DNA of 41,372 bases from an uncultured Clostridia bacterium (GTDB lineage: Bacteria > Bacillota > Clostridia > Oscillospirales > UBA644): positions 1 through 41,372 of the forward strand of contig CALWNV010000007.1 of assembly GCA_944382895.1 (NCBI GenBank), read 5' to 3'. Positions 26,271 to 32,840 of this stretch are shown here, piece by piece. Every line of letters starts with the position of its first letter. Within the stretch, counting starts at the first letter, position 1. The translations under genes and the position numbers were made by a program. A model generated the notes under the pieces. It made no database searches and was not told the DNA's origin. It was given only the letters and a program-made list of their open reading frames with translations.

Positions 26271-26495
26271 TTATGCCACATAGCGGAATTGTTGGGGATC
26301 TTTCTTAATTTCCTCTATCATAGCACGGATTTCCTCTGCGGTAGGAATATCAATCATACCTACTGCCGAGAAATAAATATCGACCTTCACGTAACAATGA
26401 CCGCTTGACTTGTCGTTGTTGTGAACTTCGATACGGTCAATAAGCGAATTGACGATTGTGGGCGTAAGCTCATTCACATCGGTACATTCGACTTA
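26271..26495 (-). pseudogene. C-terminal remnant of a large serine recombinase
   Basis: The frame encodes about 70 residues, TDVNELTPTIVNSLIDRIEVHN, DIYFSAVGMIDIPTAEEI and so on, matching the C-terminal DUF4368 region of TnpX/TndX-like large serine recombinases of Clostridia transposons. Upstream the frame meets a TAA at about 26496, and the sequence changes to the promoter region of the tyrosine recombinase. The N-terminal catalytic domain and zinc ribbon are absent, so the stub cannot recombine DNA. It indicates that a mobilizable-transposon-type element once lay here and that the tyrosine-recombinase module was joined at this point. Confidence 0.8.
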
Positions 26496-26516
26496 GTATT
26501 TGTATTTACCTAAAAT
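26487..26516 (+). promoter_or_regulatory. promoter of the tyrosine recombinase
   Basis: TTCGAC (26487-26492) and TAAAAT (26511-26516) with an 18-nt spacer. The flanking CGGTACATTCGACT (26480-26493) and AATTATGGT recur in inverted orientation before the DUF6809 gene (31919-31932), so this is a shared mobile-element promoter cassette. Confidence 0.55.
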
Positions 26517-26583
26517 TATGGTGACAATTTATAATCATACTTTTCGGGTAAAATATTATAAAAACTATCCGGAGGTAAATACA

Positions 26584-27429
26584 ATGAAAGGAAGAATTTT
26601 AACAGAAAATAAAATAGCGGCGTTTGCCGTGCATCTAAAAAATGAGGAAAAGAGCGAAAATACCGTAGAAAAATATATCCGTGATGTTCGGGCATTTGCT
26701 TCTTATACGAACACTACAAGAGTAACCAAAGAAACAGTTATCGCCTATAAAAACAAGCTTCTTTCCGAAAACTACGCCGCACGAAGCATAAATTCAATGC
26801 TGGCGTCCCTCAACAGTCTGTTTTCATTTCTCGGCTGGACGGATTGCAGGGTAAAATCCATCAAACTCCAGCGGCAGATCTACTGTCCCGAAGAAAAGGA
26901 ACTGACCAAAGCGGAATATATGCGGTTAGTTCACACCGCCAAGCAAAAAGGCAATGAACGTCTGAATTTGCTGATCCAAACAATATGCGGAACGGGTATC
27001 CGTGTCAGCGAACTACAATATATCACGGTCGAGTCTGTAAAATGCGGTGAAGCGGTCGTGTCGCTTAAAGGTAAAACACGCTCGGTATTCATTGTCAAAG
27101 AACTGCAAAAGAAATTGCTCCGCTATGCAGCAGAGCAAAAGATTACTTCGGGTGCAATATTCATAACACGTAACGGCAAGCCGATGAGTCGAACCAACAT
27201 TTGGCGTGAAATGAAAAGCCTTTGTGAGCAGGCAGGGGTAAATCCGCAAAAGGTGTTTCCTCATAATCTGCGCCACTTATTTGCTCGAACATTTTACGGC
27301 ATCGAAAAAGATATTGCCAAGCTCGCAGATATTCTCGGTCACAGCAGCATCAACACCACACGAATTTATATTATCACTACCTGCAATGAACACCGTCAGC
27401 GTATGGAAAATATGCGGTTGATAATATAA
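26584..27429 (+). CDS. tyrosine recombinase, likely DNA invertase of the adjacent switch
   Basis: A 281-residue Xer/phage-integrase family protein. Residues about 1-95 form the SAM-like core-binding domain (KNEEKSENTVEKYIRDVRAF). The catalytic domain shows the Arg in GTGIRVSEL, HNLRHLFA (H-x-x-R), LGHSSINTTRIYI with the second His and the nucleophilic Tyr. All catalytic positions I can check are present, so it should be active. The ATG at 26584 follows GGAGGT by 7 nt; the longer frame from 26500 begins inside the promoter. The gene ends 27 bp before the first of two 19-bp inverted repeats that bound a 242-bp segment, so inversion of that segment is its likely job. It lacks the AP2-like N-terminal domain of Tn916-type integrases. 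Confidence 0.93.
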   Translation: MKGRILTENKIAAFAVHLKNEEKSENTVEKYIRDVRAFASYTNTTRVTKETVIAYKNKLLSENYAARSINSMLASLNSLFSFLGWTDCRVKSIKLQRQIYCPEEKELTKAEYMRLVHTAKQKGNERLNLLIQTICGTGIRVSELQYITVESVKCGEAVVSLKGKTRSVFIVKELQKKLLRYAAEQKITSGAIFITRNGKPMSRTNIWREMKSLCEQAGVNPQKVFPHNLRHLFARTFYGIEKDIAKLADILGHSSINTTRIYIITTCNEHRQRMENMRLII

Positions 27430-27451
27430 AAACCGCCACAAAAAGCGGCGG
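27428..27451 (-). terminator. terminator facing the OFF-state promoter
   Basis: CCGCC (27433-27437) pairs with GGCGG (27447-27451). The T-run is on the - strand (A's at 27428-27432), so it stops leftward transcription leaving the invertible segment before it enters the recombinase gene antisense. Confidence 0.7.
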
Positions 27452-27456
27452 CAAGT

Positions 27457-27475
27457 ACATAATCCATATTATGTT
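27457..27475 (+). repeat. left inverted repeat of the invertible segment
   Basis: ACATAATCCATATTATGTT, matching the reverse complement of 27718-27736 exactly over 19 bp, with a further T-A match beyond one mismatch. Internally it is a dyad (ACATAAT, CCAT, ATTATGT), the usual architecture of a tyrosine-recombinase core site. Confidence 0.88.
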
Positions 27476-27521
27476 GTAGTTTATGCATAATAAACTCGAT
27501 CCGTCTATTTATGTTAAATGT

Positions 27522-27551
27522 ATTATATCATACATTCGGCAAAAAAAACAA
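27522..27551 (-). promoter_or_regulatory. promoter inside the invertible segment
   Basis: On the - strand TTGTTT (27551-27546), an 18-nt spacer and TATAAT (27527-27522), with an extended -10 TG one base upstream (27530-27529). This is the strongest promoter-like sequence in the segment and it currently faces the recombinase. Confidence 0.75.
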
Positions 27552-27610
27552 GTATTTTAGAGAGAAAAGTATGATTTGTAACAGAATTGTCGATATTAAT
27601 ACAGCACAAA

Positions 27611-27651
27611 TAAGCCTTCTCAAACACAAAAATGAAAAGGCTTAGCTTTTT
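27611..27651 (+). terminator. terminator inside the invertible segment
   Basis: TAAGCCTT (27611-27618) pairs with AAGGCTTA (27637-27644) around an 18-nt loop, then GC and five T's. In this orientation it blocks readthrough from the recombinase side into the lipoprotein genes. After inversion it would face the other way. Confidence 0.65.
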
Positions 27652-27717
27652 ATACCTATTTTTAGTTGTCGGCGTACACAGATTGTTCGTGGGCATTTTT
27701 TATTTGAGGCAATATAT

Positions 27718-27736
27718 AACATAATATGGATTATGT
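27718..27736 (-). repeat. right inverted repeat of the invertible segment
   Basis: Exact reverse complement of 27457-27475 over 19 bp, ending 24 bp before the lipoprotein start codon. The ribosome site of that gene lies outside the segment, so only transcription is switched. Confidence 0.88.
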
Positions 27737-27760
27737 TGTAAGAAAAGAGAGGTAATTCCA

Positions 27761-28852
27761 ATGAAAAGGGCACTTATATTTATTCTTGCCTTTATTATCC
27801 TTTTAACGTTGACCGCATGCGCTCATGAACATGAATTCGGCGAATGGGAAACAGTGAAAGAGGCTACTTGTACTGAAGACGGCTTAAAAGAACGAGCTTG
27901 TTCATGTGGGGAAAAAGAATCTGAAACCCTTGTCACTACTGGCCACGAATTTGGAGAATGGGAAATAGTGGAAGATCCCTCTTGCGTTGCAGATGGGATA
28001 AAAGAACGATTCTGCTCATGCGGGGAAAAAGAATCTGAAGTTATTCCTCAAACAGAAGCAGTACTTTCGACTTCTTGCTTTACAATTAATGGTGTATATG
28101 TAGATGATTCTAAAACTGAAAACGGACTTAGCACAGTATACCTTTTCTACACATTGACAGCAGAAACTTCCAACCTTACTGCAACCCAGGTGCTAATTGA
28201 TGTTGTCGTAGATGGTGTTAACACATATACACCTGTTATGAAAAAAGATAATATTCCGTATTTCACTGATTATTATTATAGTGCTTACAATGAAGATGTG
28301 TATGTTGGTTCTTCTTTGAATGTTTGCCAGGTGTATGAAATGGGATCAGGAGAGTTGGCTGAAGGAAAACTTTTCACTTTACAAAGCCATGATTTAGATG
28401 TTAGTGACATCAATTTCTCAATAAATGAAGTGAAAACATTAAACGGAATCGAAGAAATTGCAAAAGATCTCAATGCAGATGTTTACACTGCAAAGTATGA
28501 GAAACAACAAGCCATGGTGGCAGATGCTGATTCTGCTACGGAGCAGGCTGTTAAAAATGGTCTTAACGGTTACTATTGGTCATTTTATGCTTATCCTTCA
28601 AGTTATGAAATTGAGTTTAGTTCTCCGAACAATTTCTCAATCAAATCTGGTTTTGGATTGTTCAATACTGGTACATATACGGTTCATGCCGGATGTATTG
28701 TTCTTTACTACCCGACCAATGGTGAAGAAATAATGGTACCTTTTACTTGTAACACAGATGGAACACCTGCATTTGACAACAACGGCAGTATTTTGATGCC
28801 GACTCTTGCAGATCAGTTTGTTGTTGATCCGGATTATGATGGACGAGAGTAA
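27761..28852 (+). CDS. lipoprotein with two Cys-containing repeats, under the invertible promoter
   Basis: A 363-residue predicted surface lipoprotein. The signal peptide MKRALIFILAFIILLTLTAC ends in a lipobox with the acylated Cys at 20. Residues about 23-60 and 61-97 are two copies of a repeat beginning HEFGEWE and containing a Cys, then DGxKERxCSCGEKESE. Such repeats are common in secreted Clostridia proteins, but I know no proven function. The remainder (about 100-363) looks like a beta-rich extracellular domain that I do not recognise, with VYLFYTLTAETSN and GLFNTGTYTVHAG. AGAGAGG precedes the ATG. It is the first gene downstream of the right inverted repeat and would be silent in the orientation shown unless another promoter exists. 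Confidence 0.85.
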   Translation: MKRALIFILAFIILLTLTACAHEHEFGEWETVKEATCTEDGLKERACSCGEKESETLVTTGHEFGEWEIVEDPSCVADGIKERFCSCGEKESEVIPQTEAVLSTSCFTINGVYVDDSKTENGLSTVYLFYTLTAETSNLTATQVLIDVVVDGVNTYTPVMKKDNIPYFTDYYYSAYNEDVYVGSSLNVCQVYEMGSGELAEGKLFTLQSHDLDVSDINFSINEVKTLNGIEEIAKDLNADVYTAKYEKQQAMVADADSATEQAVKNGLNGYYWSFYAYPSSYEIEFSSPNNFSIKSGFGLFNTGTYTVHAGCIVLYYPTNGEEIMVPFTCNTDGTPAFDNNGSILMPTLADQFVVDPDYDGRE

Positions 28853-28864
28853 TTAAAACTATGT

Positions 28865-28893
28865 GAGCTGGTGCAATATTGTTGTACCAGCTC
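28865..28893 (+). terminator. hairpin between the two lipoprotein genes
   Basis: GAGCTGGTGCAA (28865-28876) pairs with TTGTACCAGCTC (28882-28893) over 12 bp around TATTG, with one G-U pair. There is no real T-run after it, so it may be a partial attenuator or processing/stability hairpin and not a full terminator. Confidence 0.45.
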
Positions 28894-28918
28894 GCATTTA
28901 TCTAGACGGAGTGTGTAT

Positions 28919-30256
28919 ATGAAAAAAATAGTAACTGTCATACTTTCTGTATTATTGTGTATTATTTTGGTCGCTTGTACAAATGGAAAACATTTATCTC
29001 TTGGAGAACAAGCGAATTCTGATACTTTAGATGAGGATGCCCCTGTAACCGAAAAAGGATCTTCGACCTGCGAATTTTCAGAAACACCTAATGCAGATAA
29101 TATAATAGATGAAATAGTAAATGCGGATCGAATAGATATTGAGGAAATCTACGACAAACTTTCTAATGTGAAATTGATAGGTACACAAATTGATTTTCAG
29201 AAAAAAATAGATTTGCTATATAACTGTACCGGTCGGTTTGTGCAACAGTCTGAGAATAGCGGAAATAAATACACAGCTGACGTCAGTTTTTATTTATCCA
29301 AAGGTGACATTTATTGTTCTATCGATTACAGTGGATATATGGATGAAATTGCGGATGGCATAGTGCAGGAAAGTTCTAAGGATGGCTATTTTTTTGAGTC
29401 TTTCCCGAAGGGAGATCTTTACGGTAGAGAGCAGGATTTTAAAATTTATTTCAGCAATGAAAGTCTGTATATATCATGGGCAGATACATGCGAATATACG
29501 CTTACTCGTGGAGATGGTTCTGTAGAAAATGCCCAGGAGCGCAATGAGACTTTTGAAGAAACGGGTGTGTTGGATACAATCGAAGACCTGATTGATAAGG
29601 ATTTTTCCGGCTTTGAGCATAATGTGGTTTATGATAAAGAAACTTCATCCATATCGATCTCCCTCCAGATGGATGGGCTTCGCAGCGCACTGACAATTAA
29701 CGATTCCCAAATCGTCGACGAATGGGAAGAAACAACCGACCTGTTCTCCGCTTTGAGCGAACAACTATACAACGCGGCAAAAATTCCTACTTATAGGGAA
29801 GATGGAATCTTTATTCCTTATATTTTTGACGTTCATATTTTTATCGTAGACAAGATAAACCCCAATGCGAGCTATTCTGAAAGCGAAATGTTACTGTGGG
29901 TCGACAACGGAGCGGTGAAATATAATGTAATTGACAACAATTTTAGCTCCCAAAACACCAACCACCCGATTACTACTGGTGAACGAAATGCACTCAAATC
30001 AGCTCAAAACTATCTTTCTGTTATGGCTTTTTCCTATAGAGGGTTAGTTGAGCAACTGGAATATGAGGGCTATACAACGTCTGAAGCTGAATATGCTACA
30101 GACAATTGCGGAGCTGATTGGAATCTGCAGGCGGTGAAAAAGGCGAAGAAATATCTTGCTGTAATGAGTTTTGCGAAAGACGGCTTGCTTGAACAACTGG
30201 AGTACGAAGGTTTTACACATAGTCAAGCAACATACGGCGTTGAGCAAGCATATTAA
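28919..30256 (+). CDS. lipoprotein with two C-terminal Ltp-like repeats (candidate superinfection exclusion)
   Basis: A 445-residue predicted lipoprotein. ATG 28919 (GGAG upstream) gives a signal peptide ending LVACTN, lipobox Cys near 19. Residues about 30-330 form an acidic extracellular domain I do not recognise. The last 90 residues are two tandem repeats: ALKSAQNYLSVMAFSYRGL then EQLEYEGYTTSEAEYA, and AVKKAKKYLAVMSFAKDGL then EQLEYEGFTHSQATYG. They match the pattern of the Ltp family (PF07553, host cell surface-exposed lipoprotein). The founding member, Ltp of Streptococcus thermophilus phage TP-J34, blocks phage DNA entry. Many chromosomal proteins carry such repeats without tested function, so the phage role is inference. 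It lies 66 bp after the first lipoprotein gene, probably in the same operon. Confidence 0.86.
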   Translation: MKKIVTVILSVLLCIILVACTNGKHLSLGEQANSDTLDEDAPVTEKGSSTCEFSETPNADNIIDEIVNADRIDIEEIYDKLSNVKLIGTQIDFQKKIDLLYNCTGRFVQQSENSGNKYTADVSFYLSKGDIYCSIDYSGYMDEIADGIVQESSKDGYFFESFPKGDLYGREQDFKIYFSNESLYISWADTCEYTLTRGDGSVENAQERNETFEETGVLDTIEDLIDKDFSGFEHNVVYDKETSSISISLQMDGLRSALTINDSQIVDEWEETTDLFSALSEQLYNAAKIPTYREDGIFIPYIFDVHIFIVDKINPNASYSESEMLLWVDNGAVKYNVIDNNFSSQNTNHPITTGERNALKSAQNYLSVMAFSYRGLVEQLEYEGYTTSEAEYATDNCGADWNLQAVKKAKKYLAVMSFAKDGLLEQLEYEGFTHSQATYGVEQAY

Positions 30257-30268
30257 TGGGGTATAATA

Positions 30269-30916
30269 ATGGAATTGTTCAATATTGCAGAGAATGCTGA
30301 AAACAGGTTATCCGAAGCGGAGGTGTTCACTCGACGCTTTGGTACATTCGCGAAATCGGATTATGAAACCCTGCTTTTTACAATTTTTTTGGATTCTCTT
30401 CATGCTCCGGCAAGAGACTATGATATCAGCATTGCCCTCGGAATTACCGAAAGTAAAGTTAGAAACCTTCGTATTCGTTCACAGTTATTATATCCAAAGG
30501 AACTGAAATGGCAGGATGAATTGGCCATTGCCATACAACACGGAAATTATGATTCTTATTCGAAGCAAATAACCGTAACGATTGAAGACCCTTCTGTACA
30601 AAATCTCATAAAAAATATTATAGAGAAGAATTTCGGGACAGTAGGGCAATCACTGAATGTAAAACACTTAGTGCTTCCGGTTGACAGTTTTCTTCTAATA
30701 GCGGCATATGCTGAGCAAGACCCGGAAAAAACACTCAAAGAACTAAATAACATCGTTCAGGAACAATCTGAGAGTATAAGTATTATTGAAAAGAGTACAC
30801 TAAAAGCACGCTTCCTTCAGAAAATACGAGATATTCCTCAATTCTTAGCTACGGCTCTGACAATATATGATATTGGTCGTCCAATCATAGAAAGTATTTT
30901 ACAAAAAATTCAATGA
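30269..30916 (+). CDS. unrecognised 215-residue cytoplasmic protein with a possible HTH
   Basis: I do not recognise this protein. It has no signal peptide. Residues about 45-70 (DYDISIALGITESKVRNLRIRSQ) look like a helix-turn-helix. The middle section (ITVTIEDPSVQNLIKNIIEKNFG) reads like a small alpha-beta domain. The C-terminal 25 residues (FLATALTIYDIGRPIIESILQKI) form a hydrophobic or amphipathic helix that could contact a membrane or partner. It starts 12 bp after the Ltp-like lipoprotein with GGGG upstream, and a strong terminator follows, so it is the last gene of the switch-controlled operon. It could regulate the operon or be the intracellular part of a defence module; neither can be shown from sequence. 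Confidence 0.75.
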   Translation: MELFNIAENAENRLSEAEVFTRRFGTFAKSDYETLLFTIFLDSLHAPARDYDISIALGITESKVRNLRIRSQLLYPKELKWQDELAIAIQHGNYDSYSKQITVTIEDPSVQNLIKNIIEKNFGTVGQSLNVKHLVLPVDSFLLIAAYAEQDPEKTLKELNNIVQEQSESISIIEKSTLKARFLQKIRDIPQFLATALTIYDIGRPIIESILQKIQ

Positions 30917-30954
30917 TCTCCATACCTTATTAGGGGTAACCCCATTTTAGACAG

Positions 30955-30997
30955 AACAAAACGACGGTAGAGAAAGCTCTTTACCGCCGTTTTTGTT
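30955..30997. terminator. bidirectional terminator between the lipoprotein operon and tnpV
   Basis: AACAAAACGACGGTA (30955-30969) pairs with TACCGCCGTTTTTGTT (30982-30997), with one mismatch region and extra AGAG/CTCT pairing inside. It has A's on one side and T's on the other, so it can act on both strands. It overlaps the tnpV stop codon. Confidence 0.8.
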
Positions 30998-31373
30998 AAA
31001 TAAATATAATTTCTGCGTTTACGATTTCAATAGATCTGTTACGGATGTTGTTCATTCGACCAACCCACTCCATTTGATTATCCGCTTTGAGTTGTTCGGT
31101 TACACCCTCACGTTCAGCCATTTGTTTTACGAGCTGAGAAAACATTTCTTCCGCTTGCTTGTCGATGTCTGCAAGGTATCTATTTAGCTTGCCGCTTGTC
31201 AGCAGATTAAGATATAGCACCTTGCGATGTTGCTTGATATAACGCAAGTGCCGCTGTCCCCATACGCCGATAGGCTGTTGTTCTTCTTCGTGGAGCTTTA
31301 GGCAAGGAATATAATAGTCGCCTTGAAGTTCGTACCAAAGACCGTTCTTTTCGTCATAAATAACTTTTTTCAT
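30996..31373 (-). CDS. tnpV: TnpV, transposon-encoded protein
   Basis: A 125-residue protein matching TnpV of Tn4451/Tn4453-type mobilizable transposons of Clostridia: PIGVWGQRHLRYIKQHRKVLY, NLLTSGKLNRYLADIDKQAEEMF and EWVGRMNNIRNRSIEIVNAE are the conserved stretches. Its biochemical role is not established. The start is ATG 31373, 8 nt after GGAGG. It overlaps nothing and lies 2 bp after the small ORF upstream. It supports the view that the island derives from a TnpX-family element, together with the recombinase stub at 26271-26495. Confidence 0.88.
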   Translation of the reverse strand: MKKVIYDEKNGLWYELQGDYYIPCLKLHEEEQQPIGVWGQRHLRYIKQHRKVLYLNLLTSGKLNRYLADIDKQAEEMFSQLVKQMAEREGVTEQLKADNQMEWVGRMNNIRNRSIEIVNAEIIFI

Positions 31374-31375
31374 AA

Positions 31376-31561
31376 TCAAGCCTCCTTGTAGATTACCTTG
31401 AATTTCTTCTGTTTCGCATCAATGATTTTTAGTAAAACCTCATCCACCGCATCGGTGTACTTGCCATTAGCAATAAGATTGTTCCGCATTTCATTCAGAC
31501 AGTTCACGACCACCCGACGTTCAAAATCATCCAACGCTATGTAATACTTTTTATCTCGCAT
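31376..31561 (-). CDS. small conserved mobile-element protein (61 residues)
   Basis: A short acidic and basic mixed protein, MRDKKYYIALDDFERRVVVNCLNEMRN and so on, of a kind that often sits next to tnpV in Clostridia elements; I know no function. GGAG lies 8 nt before ATG 31561, and that ribosome site overlaps the end of the DUF6809 gene, so translation is probably coupled. An in-frame ATG three codons upstream is less well spaced. Confidence 0.7.
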   Translation of the reverse strand: MRDKKYYIALDDFERRVVVNCLNEMRNNLIANGKYTDAVDEVLLKIIDAKQKKFKVIYKEA

Positions 31562-31566
31562 AATGT

Positions 31567-31866
31567 TCACTCCTTCAGCAAATCTTGAAACGGTGTGTCG
31601 GTGGCAACAAAGGTATCGTATGTAAAGTTTGCTCCTAAGTGAAACCCCATCATAAAACTGTCGAGGTTGGATTCACCGTTTACCACGCTCCACGCATTTA
31701 CAAAGTCGAGAAACTTTTTCTTGTTCTCACCGGAAAGTGCTTCGGTCAGAAATTCCTCATTAAGCATCAGCACTTCCATTTGCTTCTGCACTGCTTTGTT
31801 CTGCTTGGTGCTTCGATCCTGCGGATCAATGTTGCCGTAGTAAAATTCTTCTATGAATTTGCCCAT
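31567..31866 (-). CDS. DUF6809-like protein
   Basis: A 99-residue cytoplasmic helical protein. The opening IEEFYYGNIDPQDRS and the later SFMMGFHLGANFTYDTF fit DUF6809-type proteins common on Clostridia mobile elements; no function is known to me. AAAGGAGGT precedes the ATG. It is the first gene of the three-gene set DUF6809, small ORF, tnpV, driven by the promoter at 31896-31925. Confidence 0.72.
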   Translation of the reverse strand: MGKFIEEFYYGNIDPQDRSTKQNKAVQKQMEVLMLNEEFLTEALSGENKKKFLDFVNAWSVVNGESNLDSFMMGFHLGANFTYDTFVATDTPFQDLLKE

Positions 31867-31895
31867 ATTGTTACCTCCTTTGATTTTCTACCATA

Positions 31896-31925
31896 ATTGT
31901 ACTCAAAGGCGGCAAAAGAGTCGAA
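31896..31925 (-). promoter_or_regulatory. promoter of the DUF6809-tnpV set
   Basis: On the - strand TTCGAC (31925-31920), an 18-nt spacer and TACAAT (31901-31896). The 14-nt flank CGGTACATTCGACT and the downstream AATTATGGT are the same as in the recombinase promoter at 26480-26520, in inverted orientation 5.4 kb away. Confidence 0.6.
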
Positions 31926-31945
31926 TGTACCGCTATAAACAGAAA

Positions 31946-31983
31946 AATACCGAGAAAAACCTTTTACAGTTCTTCTCGGTATT
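31946..31983 (-). terminator. terminator of the cupin operon
   Basis: AATACCGAGAA (31946-31956) pairs exactly with TTCTCGGTATT (31973-31983). On the - strand the stem is followed by TTTTT (A's before 31946), so it ends the operon that finishes at 32087. The right edge of the accessory island probably lies between here and 31932. Confidence 0.75.
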
Positions 31984-32086
31984 CATCTTTTGGACTTGTC
32001 TTTGCTAATACCGGATAATTCAATGCATTAGATGTAGTTTCTAAATTACTTCCTTATCAGGCGTTAGCATTTAGTGACCTCCTTTT

Positions 32087-32821
32087 TTATTTTCCTTTTT
32101 CGCAAATTAAGGTGTATTGTTCATTATCGACCTTTTCAAGCCATTCGTTATATGCTCCGTCAGCAGGGATTTCAATCGCAATATGCGCAAACCAGCTGTC
32201 GGATGAAGCCCCGTGCCAGTGTTTTATTTCCGGGGCGATATACACTACATCTCCGGGATGAAGTCTTATTGGGCTTTTGCTCCATTCTTGATATATTCCT
32301 TCTCCGTCGGTACAAAGAAGTATCTGTCCGCCTTTATGATGTATATGCCAGTTATTGCGGCATCCCGGCTCAAACGTAACGTTATAGATTCCCATCACGT
32401 TTTTGTTAAGAGGGTTTATATAGCTTTGTCCGGTAAAATATTCGGAATACTCGGAGTTTGGGCTTCCGATTCCAAACAGGGGAGTATAAGAACGTGACGA
32501 GGAATCCGATGAATAAACTTCTTTGAAAATCGGGAAAGCGGCCCATGCTTTCGGCCATCCGGCGTAAAACGCAAGATGAGTGATTATTTCTGCCATTTCT
32601 GTTTTTGTTACGCCGTTATTTTTTGCGTTTTGAATATGATATTTGAGCGAATTGTCAATAATACCTGAAGTTATAAGAGAGGTTATGGTAATTACAGATC
32701 TGTCTCTGAGAGAAAGAATATCCTTTCGTTCCCATATCTGACCGAACAGCACGTCATCGTTAAGTTCGGCGAATTTAGGAGCTGTATCCCCAAGCTGATC
32801 CCGCCCGGCTGTCTGTTTCAT
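32087..32821 (-). CDS. carboxymuconolactone decarboxylase-like and cupin fusion protein
   Basis: Residues about 1-105 form an AhpD/CMD-like helical domain (SLRDRSVITITSLI, ITHLAFYAGWPKAWAAF). Residues about 130-230 form a cupin with the metal-ligand pattern NNWHIHHKGGQILLC and later HPGDVVYIAPEIKHWHG. The CMD part lacks the CxxC pair of AhpD, so disulfide peroxidase activity is unlikely. Such fusions are frequent in anaerobes and are usually annotated by domain only; the substrate is unknown. AAAGGA favours ATG 32821 over the ATG three codons upstream. It is the last gene of a four-gene - strand operon facing a LysR gene. Confidence 0.87.
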   Translation of the reverse strand: MKQTAGRDQLGDTAPKFAELNDDVLFGQIWERKDILSLRDRSVITITSLITSGIIDNSLKYHIQNAKNNGVTKTEMAEIITHLAFYAGWPKAWAAFPIFKEVYSSDSSSRSYTPLFGIGSPNSEYSEYFTGQSYINPLNKNVMGIYNVTFEPGCRNNWHIHHKGGQILLCTDGEGIYQEWSKSPIRLHPGDVVYIAPEIKHWHGASSDSWFAHIAIEIPADGAYNEWLEKVDNEQYTLICEKGK

Positions 32822-32840
32822 TTTTTTCATCCTTTCTTTT

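Larger units (their letters stand above)
27476..27717. mobile_element. invertible promoter segment, present in the OFF orientation
   Basis: The 242-bp segment is non-coding and bounded by inverted 19-bp repeats next to a tyrosine recombinase. It holds an outward promoter on the - strand (27522-27551) and a terminator on the + strand (27611-27651). As read here, the promoter points away from the lipoprotein genes. Inversion (position x becomes 55193 minus x) would place its -10 box at 27666-27671, with a start near 27678 reading into the lipoprotein gene at 27761. Confidence 0.8.

Noticed and set aside
27433..27736. CRISPR array or phage attachment sites
   Set aside because: There are two inverted repeats only, no regular spacers, and no duplicated core around the island as an att pair would give.
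27640..27745. A + strand promoter already driving the lipoprotein gene in the present orientation
   Set aside because: I find only poor boxes (TTTTTA with CATAAT overlapping the right repeat); much weaker than the - strand extended -10 promoter. It cannot be excluded without RNA data.
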